Shown here: piece by piece, positions 25,772 through 33,999 of the stretch
How the letters are laid out: each line of letters opens with the position of its first letter
Position numbering within the stretch: position 1 is the first letter of the stretch
Assembly (NCBI RefSeq): GCF_025567465.1
Contig: NZ_JAOQKI010000013.1
Coordinates: 16,361-80,360, forward strand
Source of the DNA: Roseburia_C amylophila
GTDB taxonomy: Bacteria; Bacillota; Clostridia; Lachnospirales; Lachnospiraceae
Reading direction: 5' to 3'
DNA length: 64,000 nt
Made by a program: the position numbers and the translations under genes
Notes under the pieces: model-generated
What the model saw: only the letters and a program-made list of their open reading frames with translations
Told to the model about the DNA's origin: nothing
Database searches by the model: none

Positions 25772-26667
25772 ATGTAGTTATCATTGGAAGTGGACCGGCA
25801 GGTTTAAGTGCGGCAATCTATGCTAAGCGGGCAAACCTCGATGCGGTTGTACTGGAAAAAGAATATCTTGGAACCGGACAGATTGCATACAGCAGCCGGG
25901 TAGATAATTACCCGGGACTGCCGGGCAAAGACGGTTATTCTTTAGGAGAGGCATTCTTAGAGCATGCCGAAGGACTTGGAGTAACCATTGAAGAGGCAGA
26001 GGTTACAGCCATTACAAAAAAAGAGCAAAGCTTTGTCATTTCCTGTGAAGATGGAAAGAACATAGAAACGAAAACCGTAGTTTATGCGGCAGGCTGTCAG
26101 AACCGCAGATTAGGGGTGCCGGGAGAAGAAAAGCTGCTGGCAAAAGGAGTTTCTTTTTGTGCAGTCTGTGACGGTGCCTTTTATAAGGGAAAGAAAGCCG
26201 CAGTCATCGGTGGTGGAGATACCGCCTTGGATGATGCATTGTATTTATCCGATATCTGCGAACAGGTATATCTCATTCACCGGAGAGCAGAATTCCGTGG
26301 AGCAGAGAAGACAAAAAAGAAATTAGAAGAGCTTTCCAATGTAACGATACTTACCAATACGAGAGTACAGGAAATCATCGGGGAAGATAAAGTAGATGGT
26401 ATTATTTTAGATAACGGTGGGACAATAGCTGTAGATGGTGTTTTTGAAGCGGTTGGAATGATTCCAAATACGGAATTATTAAAGAGCCTTGACGTTCTCG
26501 ATGAGAAAGGCTATGTGATTGCAGGAGAAGACTGCAGCAGCAGTCTTGCGGGACTGTTCGTGGCAGGAGATGTGCGGACGAAAAGCCTGCGTCAGGTAGT
26601 CACAGCAGTTGCAGATGGTGCAGTGGCAATTCAGTCTGCAACCGGATATATCAAAGGAATGGAATAG
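25765..26667 (+). CDS. trxB: Thioredoxin reductase-like FAD/NAD(P) oxidoreductase
   Basis: 300 residues. FAD-binding GSGPAGLSAAIYAKRA, redox pair CAVC (Cys132, Cys135) followed by DGAF, NADPH-binding GGGDTALDDALYL and the C-terminal GLFVAGDVR segment. This is the full low-molecular-weight thioredoxin reductase layout. The overlap with the JAMM gene and the nearby CVPC thioredoxin make a dedicated reductase/thioredoxin couple for the sulfur operon likely. Whether it is the cell's main thioredoxin reductase cannot be told. Confidence 0.88.
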   Translation: MLDVVIIGSGPAGLSAAIYAKRANLDAVVLEKEYLGTGQIAYSSRVDNYPGLPGKDGYSLGEAFLEHAEGLGVTIEEAEVTAITKKEQSFVISCEDGKNIETKTVVYAAGCQNRRLGVPGEEKLLAKGVSFCAVCDGAFYKGKKAAVIGGGDTALDDALYLSDICEQVYLIHRRAEFRGAEKTKKKLEELSNVTILTNTRVQEIIGEDKVDGIILDNGGTIAVDGVFEAVGMIPNTELLKSLDVLDEKGYVIAGEDCSSSLAGLFVAGDVRTKSLRQVVTAVADGAVAIQSATGYIKGME

Positions 26668-26683
26668 AAAGAAGGAAACGTGT

Positions 26684-27619
26684 GTGAAAGGAATAGTGGA
26701 CAGTGCTTCGGAACTGATTGGAAAGACGCCGATGCTCTATCTTCATAATTATATGAAAGAGGCAGGTGTAGAGGATGCGGCAATCATTGCCAAGCTGGAA
26801 TATTTTAATCCGGCAGGTTCGGTAAAAGACCGAGTGGCTCTTGCCATGATTGAAGATGCAGAGAGAAAGGGCAAATTAAAGCCGGGAGCTACGATTATCG
26901 AGCCAACTTCCGGTAATACGGGAATCGGACTTGCTTCTGTGGCGGCTGCAAAAGGGTATCATGCAATTTTAACATTGCCGGAAACCATGACGGTAGAGCG
27001 TCGGAATCTTCTGCAGGCGTATGGAGCACAGATTGTACTGACCTCCGGGTATAAGGGAATGAAGGGTGCAATCGAAAAAGCAGAAGAACTTCATAAAGAG
27101 ATTCCAGGTTCAATTATTTTAGGACAGTTTGAAAATCCGGCAAATCCAAAAGCCCATGAAGAAACCACAGGACCGGAAATCTGGGAACAGACAGAAGGCA
27201 GCGTTGATATTTTTGTGGCAGGAGTCGGAACCGGTGGAACCATAACCGGAGTTGGAAAATATCTGAAAAAGCAGAAGAAGTCCGTACACATTGTTGCAGT
27301 AGAACCTGCAACCAGTCCGGTTCTTTCCCAGGGAAAAGTCGGACCTCATAAAATTCAGGGAATCGGTGCCGGATTTATTCCGGATACACTGGATACTTCT
27401 GTTTACGATGAGATTATTCCAATCAAAAATGATGATGCCTTTGAAGAAGGAAGAGCATTTGCCCGCAGCGAGGGAATTCTTGTGGGAATCAGTGCAGGAG
27501 CTGCATTAAAGGCAGCTGTTGAGCTGGCAAAAAGAAAAGAAAATAAAGGAAAGAACATTGTGGTATTGCTTCCGGATTCCGGGGACCGCTATTTATCTAC
27601 TCCTTTATTTGCAAAATAA
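26684..27619 (+). CDS. cysK: Cysteine synthase, second paralogue
   Basis: 311 residues from the GTG at 26684 with GAAGGAAA 5 nt upstream; an upstream in-frame start inside trxB is rejected. Motifs: ELIGKTPMLYLHNY, PLP lysine in PAGSVKDRVALAM, EPTSGNTGIGLASV, VGTGGTITG and HKIQGIGAGFIPD. Makes cysteine from O-acetylserine. Unlike the copy at 7850 it is in the carrier/E1/JAMM operon, so it may accept a protein thiocarboxylate as sulfur source, as CysM of mycobacteria does (inference). Confidence 0.94.
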   Translation: MKGIVDSASELIGKTPMLYLHNYMKEAGVEDAAIIAKLEYFNPAGSVKDRVALAMIEDAERKGKLKPGATIIEPTSGNTGIGLASVAAAKGYHAILTLPETMTVERRNLLQAYGAQIVLTSGYKGMKGAIEKAEELHKEIPGSIILGQFENPANPKAHEETTGPEIWEQTEGSVDIFVAGVGTGGTITGVGKYLKKQKKSVHIVAVEPATSPVLSQGKVGPHKIQGIGAGFIPDTLDTSVYDEIIPIKNDDAFEEGRAFARSEGILVGISAGAALKAAVELAKRKENKGKNIVVLLPDSGDRYLSTPLFAK

Positions 27620-27625
27620 AATCAG

Positions 27626-27654
27626 TGGAAAAGCATCAGGCATTCCGCTATAAT
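27626..27654 (+). promoter_or_regulatory. Promoter of the hybrid histidine kinase gene
   Basis: TGGAAA (27626-27631), 17-bp spacer, TATAAT (27649-27654). The transcript would begin with a small hairpin (GTAAAAGAGTC..GACTTTTAC) just before the RBS. Confidence 0.6.
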
Positions 27655-27697
27655 ATGGTAAAAGAGTCAAAAAGACTTTTACGAAAGGAAAATAAGT

Positions 27698-30328
27698 ATG
27701 TTCTATTTTCTTGTGTCGGTAAATATTATAGCGATTATCCTGATGCTTTTTATGTTGGCAATCTGCCTTCGTAAAAAGCGCTCCAAAGCACAGCTTGCAT
27801 TTATTATTTATGATATTTTTTCCATGCTGTTTGTGGTGGGAGTTCATCTGGAACTGGTGCATTCGGATACCGTTGGTGAGGCACTTGCCGGGCTGTGTAT
27901 CCAGTATGTGGGACAGGCAGGATTTTTAATGGCATTTCTCTGGTTTGCATCGGAGTTTGGAAGACTTAAAATTCCTAAATTTATTTATTTTATTCAGGCA
28001 GTAATTAATACAATTGTTTTGACAGGAGTATTTACGGCAGAATATCATCCATATTTTTATAAAACAATGCGGATATTGAAAGATGGCATATATCACCGGA
28101 TTGAAGTTATACCCGGAATCATCTGGAAACTACATTATATACATCTGGGAACGGTAATACTTGCGGTACTTATTTTGTGTATCATGCGTTACGGGGAGAG
28201 TTCGCCAATTCATAAGAAACGGATTCTCTATATGATAGCAGGTGTGGGAACTTTTGCACTGGAATTAATCTTAAAGGGTCTGGGTGTATTTGGCAGTTAT
28301 AATCCGGTAGTCATTGCCATGACAACTATGATGTTCTGCATGATGATGGCAATGATTCATTATGGATATTTTGGTTCTCAGCAGGCTGCTGTGGATAATG
28401 CATTTCATTATGGAAAAGAAGGCCTGATTATCCTGGATGCAGAAAATAAAATTATCTCCGTCAATCAGCGTATGAAGGAACTTTTCCCGGAAATAAAGGT
28501 AGGAAGTGCCGCAAGCAGGCAAAAAGAAATCCTGCAGGCACTGACAAACCGGGAAAGGCTGTTGCATAAAAATGACCGCATCTATGAACTTCGTATGGAG
28601 GATATTGTGGAAAATGGTGAGAAAGATGGCTGCATGCTCTGGTTTATCGATCAGACAGAAAACTTGGAAATGATGCAGAGACTTCGTAGTGCGGATGAAG
28701 CCAAGACCAGATTTTTAATGAAAGTGAGCCATGAGCTGCGGACTCCGATGCATACGATACTTGGTATGAATGAAGTGATTGCGGAAGAAACATCAGAAGA
28801 GAAAATCCGTAGATATACCAGAGAAATTGCATCTGCCGGTGACAGTATGATTGCACTGATAGAAGAAGTGTTAGATGCTTCCCGGTTAGAAAGTGGTACG
28901 CTTCAGATAAAGAAGGATGCATTTGCTTTAGAAGAGGTTATCCATGACGCAGCAGCCCAGATGAGGCCACAGGCAGAGAAGAAATCTTTAAACTTCCGGC
29001 TGCGGATGGAGGAACCATTATTAAAACCAGGAAAACATTTCTATGGAGACAAGGCACATATCCGTCAGATTATCATAAATCTACTGGAAAATGCGGTGAA
29101 ATACACAGATGAAGGCTTTGTGGAGCTGGGTGTAGAAAAAGCAGCAGAAAATGGAGATACCTTTTTGAAGATAGCTGTGGCAGACAGTGGAATTGGAATA
29201 GGAAAAGAAGAGCAGGATAAAATCTTTGAAAGCTTTGAACGGGGCAATACTGCCAGGAACAGCAGAAAAGACGGAATCGGTCTCGGGCTGGATATTGCGA
29301 AACAGCTGGCAGAGGCTATGGGTGGAAGCCTCTGCCTGATTAGTGAAGTGACGAAGGGAAGTACCTTTACGGTTCGGATTCCGTGGATAGAAGTATCGGA
29401 AAAACATCATTTTACAAAGCAGAGTGAGAAAAGTATGAATGCGGATTACAGCAGCTTTACCATTCTTGCGGTAGATGATAATGAGCAGAATCTGATGGTA
29501 TTAGAACATCTTTTACATAAGACAAAGGTTAAAATGGAAACCGTGATGGATGGAAATACTGCCGTTCAAAAATGTGAAGAGAAAACATATGATTTACTTC
29601 TTTTAGACCATATGATGCCAAAGCCGGATGGCATAGAGACGCTGCACCTCATCCGTGCAGATGAGAAAGGACGAAATCATTATACGCAGGCAGTGGCATT
29701 TACCGCTAATGCAACAGCTGGTGCAAAAGAACTGTACAAAAACGAAGGATTTGCAGAGTATATTACCAAGCCGGTAAAACCGGGTACACTGGAGATTATG
29801 CTGCAGAAATATCTTAGGGATTATCAGCCGGAAGAAAATATGGTTTTCCAGGGAAACATGGATGATACAAAGATAATAAAGCTAAGAGGCTTATTACATT
29901 ATCTTGAGAAGAATGGAATTGCAGCAGAGGAAGGCTTATCCTATGCGGATGGAGATGAACAGTTCTATAAAGAATTGTTAGGCATCTTTGCAAAAGAAAA
30001 AGAGAAGAAGCAGCATCATTTAGAGAAAGCATTCCAAACTCTTAAGATAAATCATGTAGTAACAATGAAAGAAACTGCAGAAACTATCATAGATTCAGAA
30101 ACTACAACAGATACAGAAAACATGAACGAATTATGGAAAACATTCGTAACCCAGTCCCATGGATTAAAGGGTGAAGCCTGGGGCATCGGAGCCAGAACGC
30201 TTGGAGATTTCTTTTACCAGCTGGAGTGTGCCGGAAAAGAAAAAAACATCGAAAAGATAGAGCATTTTTATCCGAAAGCCATGGAAGAGTGGCAGCAGGT
30301 AGTAGATGCTATTCAAAGAGTATTATAA
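27698..30328 (+). CDS. Membrane-bound hybrid sensor histidine kinase with receiver and Hpt domains
   Basis: 876 residues. About seven N-terminal hydrophobic spans (1-225, 7TM histidine kinase N-terminal type), a PAS-like segment (about 230-330), HisKA with phospho-acceptor His345 in SHELRTPMH, HATPase with NLLENAVKYTD and a G-box GLGLDIAKQL, a receiver with Asp637 in LLLLDHMMP, and a C-terminal Hpt domain with His821 in QSHGLKGEA. This is a complete His-Asp-His phosphorelay in one chain; the final response regulator is not encoded nearby. Signal unknown. Confidence 0.92.
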   Translation: MFYFLVSVNIIAIILMLFMLAICLRKKRSKAQLAFIIYDIFSMLFVVGVHLELVHSDTVGEALAGLCIQYVGQAGFLMAFLWFASEFGRLKIPKFIYFIQAVINTIVLTGVFTAEYHPYFYKTMRILKDGIYHRIEVIPGIIWKLHYIHLGTVILAVLILCIMRYGESSPIHKKRILYMIAGVGTFALELILKGLGVFGSYNPVVIAMTTMMFCMMMAMIHYGYFGSQQAAVDNAFHYGKEGLIILDAENKIISVNQRMKELFPEIKVGSAASRQKEILQALTNRERLLHKNDRIYELRMEDIVENGEKDGCMLWFIDQTENLEMMQRLRSADEAKTRFLMKVSHELRTPMHTILGMNEVIAEETSEEKIRRYTREIASAGDSMIALIEEVLDASRLESGTLQIKKDAFALEEVIHDAAAQMRPQAEKKSLNFRLRMEEPLLKPGKHFYGDKAHIRQIIINLLENAVKYTDEGFVELGVEKAAENGDTFLKIAVADSGIGIGKEEQDKIFESFERGNTARNSRKDGIGLGLDIAKQLAEAMGGSLCLISEVTKGSTFTVRIPWIEVSEKHHFTKQSEKSMNADYSSFTILAVDDNEQNLMVLEHLLHKTKVKMETVMDGNTAVQKCEEKTYDLLLLDHMMPKPDGIETLHLIRADEKGRNHYTQAVAFTANATAGAKELYKNEGFAEYITKPVKPGTLEIMLQKYLRDYQPEENMVFQGNMDDTKIIKLRGLLHYLEKNGIAAEEGLSYADGDEQFYKELLGIFAKEKEKKQHHLEKAFQTLKINHVVTMKETAETIIDSETTTDTENMNELWKTFVTQSHGLKGEAWGIGARTLGDFFYQLECAGKEKNIEKIEHFYPKAMEEWQQVVDAIQRVL

Positions 30329-30575
30329 AAAGAGAACCGGAAGCCGGATAAAAGAAGCTGGTCTTTTCACTGGTTGCCTGCAATGGTGGTAAGACTATAG
30401 TGTGTTTGTAGAGACAGACCTCAACAAAGCAAGTGCTATTGAAAAGAACAAGAGGGAATCCAAAGAACAACTTGAAAAGGACAATTTTTCTGTCCGGAAT
30501 CTTGCAGAGGTATCTGTGGATGAATAAAGTTTTCACCGATAATAGGCGGAAAACATGAACTTTAAATTTTGATGG
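30329..30575. other. Intergenic stretch after the histidine kinase gene
   Basis: No recognisable gene. A 41-codon open frame at 30402-30527 has no clear RBS or similarity and may be decayed coding sequence. No terminator with a T-run is seen directly after the kinase stop. Confidence 0.4.
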
Positions 30576-30604
30576 TTTCAAAATAATAAGACTTATGATA
30601 TAAT
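30576..30604 (+). promoter_or_regulatory. Promoter of ychF
   Basis: TATAAT at 30599-30604 with a weak -35 TTTCAA at 30576-30581 (17-bp spacer). It implies a 5' leader of about 140 nt that starts with a long hairpin. Confidence 0.5.
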
Positions 30605-30610
30605 AATAGG

Positions 30611-30661
30611 CTGTATTAAGCTCCTTTTGCCAACATGGCAGAAAAGAGTTTGATACAGCTT
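30611..30661 (+). other. Long 5'-leader hairpin upstream of ychF
   Basis: GCTGTAT pairs with ATACAGC and an inner TTTTGCC with GGCAGAAAA across the loop AACAT. The hairpin would form at the very 5' end of the transcript. There is no T-run after it, so it is not a simple terminator; mRNA stabilisation or regulation is possible. Confidence 0.45.
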
Positions 30662-30751
30662 AAAAATTTGCATGATAAATTATGTAGTAAAATAACATAG
30701 AAAGGCGAAAAACCTGATAACTTAAGGATTTTCGAACAGGTAAAAGATAAA

Positions 30752-31852
30752 ATGAAACTAGGAATCGTAGGTTTACCAAACGTAGGAAAAAGTACATTAT
30801 TTAATTCACTGACCAAAGCAGGCGCAGAATCAGCCAATTATCCGTTTTGTACCATTGACCCGAATGTGGGAATCGTAACCGTACCGGATAACCGTCTGAA
30901 GGTGTTAGGCGAGATGTATCATTCCAAGAAAGTAACACCGGCAGTCATTGAATTTGTAGATATTGCAGGACTTGTAAAAGGAGCCAGCAAAGGAGAGGGA
31001 CTTGGAAACCAGTTCCTTGCCAATATTCGTGAAGTAGATGCCATCGTTCATGTTGTACGTTGTTTTGAAGATACCAACGTAGTCCATGTAGACGGAAGCA
31101 TTGACCCGGTTCGTGATATTGAGACCATTAATTTAGAGCTTATCTTTTCTGATATTGAAATCTTAGAGAGAAGAATTGCAAAAGTTACCAAACAGGCAAG
31201 AATGGACAAGACACTTGCAAAAGAAGAGGCACTTTTGAAATCCTTAAAGGCACATCTGGAAGAAGGAAAGATGGCAAAGACTTATCCGTTGAGTGATGAT
31301 GAGGACGAGCAGGCATGGTTTGCATCTTATAATTTATTAACTGCAAAACCGGTTATCTATGCAGCAAATGTAAGTGAGGATGACCTTGCAGATGATGGCG
31401 CAAATAATCCACATGTTGCAAGAGTAAGAGAACAGGCAGCCGCAGAAAACAGTGAAGTATTTGTTATCTGCGCACAGATTGAACAGGAAATTGCGGAATT
31501 AGATGATGATGAAAAAGCAATGTTCTTAGAGGACCTTGGATTAAAAGAATCCGGACTTGAGAAACTGATTGCAGCAAGCTATAAATTGTTAGGACTTATC
31601 AGCTACCTTACATCAGGAGAAGATGAGACAAGAGCATGGACTATTACCAAGGGAACCAAGGCACCGCAGGCGGCAGGAAAGATTCATACCGACTTCGAGC
31701 GTGGATTTATACGTGCAGAGGTGGTATCCTATGACCATCTGATTGAGTGTGGAAGCATGACAGCAGCAAAAGAAAAGGGACTGGTAAGATTGGAAGGAAA
31801 AGATTACGTTGTTCAGGATGGCGATATTATTTTATTCCGTTTCAACGTATAA
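30752..31852 (+). CDS. ychF: Redox-regulated ATPase/GTPase YchF
   Basis: 366 residues. Obg-like P-loop protein: GLPNVGKSTLFNSL (G1), DIAGLVKGASKGEGLGNQFLANI (G3), then the coiled-coil insertion (IEILERRIAKVTKQARMDKTLA) and C-terminal TGS domain (RAWTITKGTKAPQAAGKIH). YchF/OLA1 proteins prefer ATP and associate with ribosomes; the exact role is unsettled. Universally conserved, single copy. Full length. Confidence 0.96.
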   Translation: MKLGIVGLPNVGKSTLFNSLTKAGAESANYPFCTIDPNVGIVTVPDNRLKVLGEMYHSKKVTPAVIEFVDIAGLVKGASKGEGLGNQFLANIREVDAIVHVVRCFEDTNVVHVDGSIDPVRDIETINLELIFSDIEILERRIAKVTKQARMDKTLAKEEALLKSLKAHLEEGKMAKTYPLSDDEDEQAWFASYNLLTAKPVIYAANVSEDDLADDGANNPHVARVREQAAAENSEVFVICAQIEQEIAELDDDEKAMFLEDLGLKESGLEKLIAASYKLLGLISYLTSGEDETRAWTITKGTKAPQAAGKIHTDFERGFIRAEVVSYDHLIECGSMTAAKEKGLVRLEGKDYVVQDGDIILFRFNV

Positions 31853-31913
31853 GGAACCTTTTGAAAAATCCGGCATAGTATAAATAGAAGAAAAGGCACA
31901 GTGGGGCAGGCAC

Positions 31914-32165
31914 ATGATACGTTATTGTGAATTGTGTGAAAAGCAGGTGATTAATATTGCAGACTGTTGCTGCCTGGGAAATGTGGTGGATTTGGAACTG
32001 GATGAGTGCAATGGAAGAATCTGTGCACTGGTTGTAGCTGCGCCGGGAAAATTTTTCTGTATTTTTTGTCCGGCATGCGAATATATTATTCCATGGAAAC
32101 GTGTTGTGCGGATTGGACCGGATATTATTCTGGTAGATGTCTGTGTAGAAGATGTGAAAAGTTAG
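31914..32165 (+). CDS. YlmC/YmxH-family PRC-barrel protein, cysteine-rich
   Basis: 83 residues. The pattern CELCEKQVINI, LGNVVDLELD, ICALVV, GKFF and EYIIPWKRVVRIGPDIILVDV matches the YlmC/YmxH PRC-barrel family linked to sporulation in Bacillus and clostridia. It holds 11 cysteines (5, 8, 18, 19, 20, 31, 36, 48, 51, 54, 76), including a CCC run and CIFCPAC, which suggests metal binding. RBS GGGGCAGG lies upstream. Function not established for the family. Confidence 0.82.
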   Translation: MIRYCELCEKQVINIADCCCLGNVVDLELDECNGRICALVVAAPGKFFCIFCPACEYIIPWKRVVRIGPDIILVDVCVEDVKS

Positions 32166-32194
32166 TTGACATAAGAATCCGAGAAAGTTATACT
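32166..32194 (+). promoter_or_regulatory. Promoter of nrdR
   Basis: TTGACA (32166-32171), 17-bp spacer, TATACT (32189-32194): a near-consensus SigA promoter that begins at the stop codon of the preceding gene. Confidence 0.82.
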
Positions 32195-32275
32195 AAAAAT
32201 AGTACGACCAATATTTGTAAAAGCTGATATCAGCAGTTCTTTATGAACGTTTGGTGATGGAAAAACGGTATTATT

Positions 32276-32306
32276 TACGCAAAATTCACAAAGCGTGTTT
32301 TGCGTA
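32276..32306 (+). other. Leader hairpin directly upstream of the nrdR RBS
   Basis: TACGCAAAA (32276-32284) pairs perfectly with TTTTGCGTA (32298-32306) and ends about 14 nt before the RBS. The 12-bp palindrome GCTGATATCAGC at 32223-32234 lies in the same 130-nt leader. Regulatory function is possible but unproven. Confidence 0.4.
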
Positions 32307-32329
32307 GCTTTTAGAATAGGAGAAAAAAG

Positions 32330-32782
32330 ATGAAGTGCCCATTTTGCAGCAGTGAAAATACCAGAGTAATTGATTCGAGACCGGCAGATGACAATAACTC
32401 CATTCGCCGGAGAAGATTATGTGACGATTGTGGAAAACGTTTCACAACTTATGAAAAAGTTGAGACAATTCCATTGATTGTAATAAAAAAGGATAACTGC
32501 AGAGAGCAGTATGACCGTTCCAAGATTGAAGCAGGTGTACTTCGTGCCTGCCATAAGAGACCGGTATCCGTGGAGCAGATAACCAGACTGGTTGATGAAG
32601 TGGAGACAGAGATTTTTAATCGGGAAGAAAAGGAAATCCCAAGTACTGTAATTGGTGAGATCCTGATGGATAAGATTAAAGATTTAGATGCAGTGGCGTA
32701 TGTTCGTTTTGCATCTGTATATCGTGAATTTAAGGATGTAAATACCTTTATGAATGAGTTAAAGAAAATGCTGGATAAATAA
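32330..32782 (+). CDS. nrdR: Transcriptional repressor NrdR
   Basis: 150 residues, full length. N-terminal zinc ribbon (CPFCSSENT and CDDCGKRF) followed by an ATP-cone domain (VIKKDNCREQYDRSKIEAGVLRA region). Represses ribonucleotide reductase genes when loaded with ATP/dATP. No nrd genes are in the window. Strong own promoter at 32166. Confidence 0.96.
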   Translation: MKCPFCSSENTRVIDSRPADDNNSIRRRRLCDDCGKRFTTYEKVETIPLIVIKKDNCREQYDRSKIEAGVLRACHKRPVSVEQITRLVDEVETEIFNREEKEIPSTVIGEILMDKIKDLDAVAYVRFASVYREFKDVNTFMNELKKMLDK

Positions 32783-32808
32783 AAGAAAATCTTTTTGGAG
32801 AAAAGGGT

Positions 32809-32834
32809 TAACTTTTGTTGAATTTATCCGATAA
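32809..32834 (+). promoter_or_regulatory. Possible SigD-type (motility) promoter
   Basis: TAAC (32809-32812), 14-bp spacer, TCCGATAA (32827-32834), close to the SigD/FliA consensus TAAA-N15-GCCGATAA. A weak SigA reading (TTAACT-18-TAAAAT) overlaps it, so the assignment is tentative. Confidence 0.35.
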
Positions 32835-32875
32835 AATTAGTAGCAGATAATTATGATGTGAGGAACGTGATCGTT

Positions 32876-33283
32876 ATGAATATTTCAGGAATTCGTCCCA
32901 ATGCGGGATTTTACGATTACAACAGCATACAGAATATCCGGAATGCAGTAGAAGATACACCGGTTGTTAAGACGGCAGCAGATGCCGGTGCATCTGAACA
33001 GCAGCAGAAGGATACCTTAGAGACTCCGGTACGAAGAGAACAGGATTTTGGGGCAGCAGATTATGCAGCACAGTATCAGCCGGATCGTACCTACGAGATG
33101 AAAGGTTCTGAAAGTGATATACATAGTCTGGATGTTGAGAAGGCATTATCCGATATGCACAAAGATCAGGTACTGCAGCAGTATCAGTTCTTTGTTGGAG
33201 AGAACATTGAACAGAGCGGAATCCGGCAGATTACTGCAACGGATACTGCAAAAGTGCGAAATGTAGAAAACTTTAATTTATAA
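32876..33283 (+). CDS. Hypothetical protein, Lachnospiraceae type
   Basis: 135 residues from the ATG at 32876; a GTG at 32858 is in frame but GAGGAACGTG upstream fits the ATG less well than usual, so the start is uncertain. No signal peptide or membrane span. It begins MNISGIRPNAGFYDYN and has a mainly charged, low-complexity middle with a more conserved-looking helix (SLDVEKALSDMHKDQVLQQY) near the C-terminus. I do not recognise a characterised family. It is monocistronic, with a strong terminator at 33321 and a possible motility promoter. Confidence 0.7.
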   Translation: MNISGIRPNAGFYDYNSIQNIRNAVEDTPVVKTAADAGASEQQQKDTLETPVRREQDFGAADYAAQYQPDRTYEMKGSESDIHSLDVEKALSDMHKDQVLQQYQFFVGENIEQSGIRQITATDTAKVRNVENFNL

Positions 33284-33320
33284 GAGCAATTTTGATTATA
33301 AAAAAGTAAGAGACCGTTAG

Positions 33321-33362
33321 AAGGTAAGATTCCTAAGAATTCTTAAGAATCTTACCTTTTTT
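33321..33362 (+). terminator. Strong Rho-independent terminator
   Basis: AAGGTAAGATTC pairs with GAATCTTACCTT around an inner TAAGAATTCTTA palindrome, followed by a T-run. Separates the hypothetical gene from rimM. Confidence 0.9.
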
Positions 33363-33445
33363 ACTTGCGGCAGTTATGCTTCTTTTGTATAATTAAATTC
33401 AGGCTTGCCTGAAGAACGGGAAGTATAAGAGAAAGAGGATAGGAT

Positions 33446-33991
33446 ATGAAGAAAGTGCAGGAAGACTGGAAGGAAGAAATGCTGCAGGTAGGTGTACTTA
33501 CCAATACACATGGTGTGCGTGGCGAAGTGAAGGTATATCCGACAACAGATGATGTCATGCGTTTTAAAAAGCTGAAGCAGGTATTTTTGGATACTGGAAA
33601 AGAACCGATGGAGCTTCAGGTTACACAGGCGCGCTTCTTTAAAAATCTGGTAATATTAAAATTCAAAGAATTTGATAATATAAATGATGTAGAGAAGTAT
33701 AAGAGCAGAGGGCTATATGTAACAAGGGAAAATGCTGTAAAGCTGGCTCCGAATGAATATTTCGTGGCTGATTTGATTGGCTTAAAGGCAGTCGGAGATG
33801 ACGGAGAAGATTTAGGTGAAGTAAAGGATGTACTTCAGACCGGTGCAAATGACATTTATGTATTACATAAAGATGGGGAAGATGATATTTTACTTCCGGC
33901 AATTAAGGATTGTGTAAAAAATGTCAATATAGAGGAAGGCACCATTACGGTACACCTTTTAAATGGGCTTCGTGATATTAATAAGAAGTAG
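33446..33991 (+). CDS. rimM: Ribosome maturation factor RimM
   Basis: 181 residues from 33446; the ATG at 33479, preceded by GGAAGG, gives the canonical LQVGVLTNTHGVRGEVKV start and is a credible alternative (170 residues). N-terminal RimM domain and C-terminal PRC-barrel (ADLIGLKAVGDDGEDLGEV). Helps mature the 30S head. Directly followed, 8 nt later, by trmD, the usual order, though rpsP is not adjacent here. Confidence 0.93.
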   Translation: MKKVQEDWKEEMLQVGVLTNTHGVRGEVKVYPTTDDVMRFKKLKQVFLDTGKEPMELQVTQARFFKNLVILKFKEFDNINDVEKYKSRGLYVTRENAVKLAPNEYFVADLIGLKAVGDDGEDLGEVKDVLQTGANDIYVLHKDGEDDILLPAIKDCVKNVNIEEGTITVHLLNGLRDINKK

Positions 33992-33999
33992 GTAGCAAA

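Noticed and set aside
30402..30527. Possible 41-codon gene between the histidine kinase and ychF
   Set aside because: No RBS, no recognisable motif and too short to separate from chance; kept only as a note.
32006..32227. Open frame overlapping the YlmC-like gene
   Set aside because: Out-of-frame shadow of the cysteine-rich gene and its downstream promoter.
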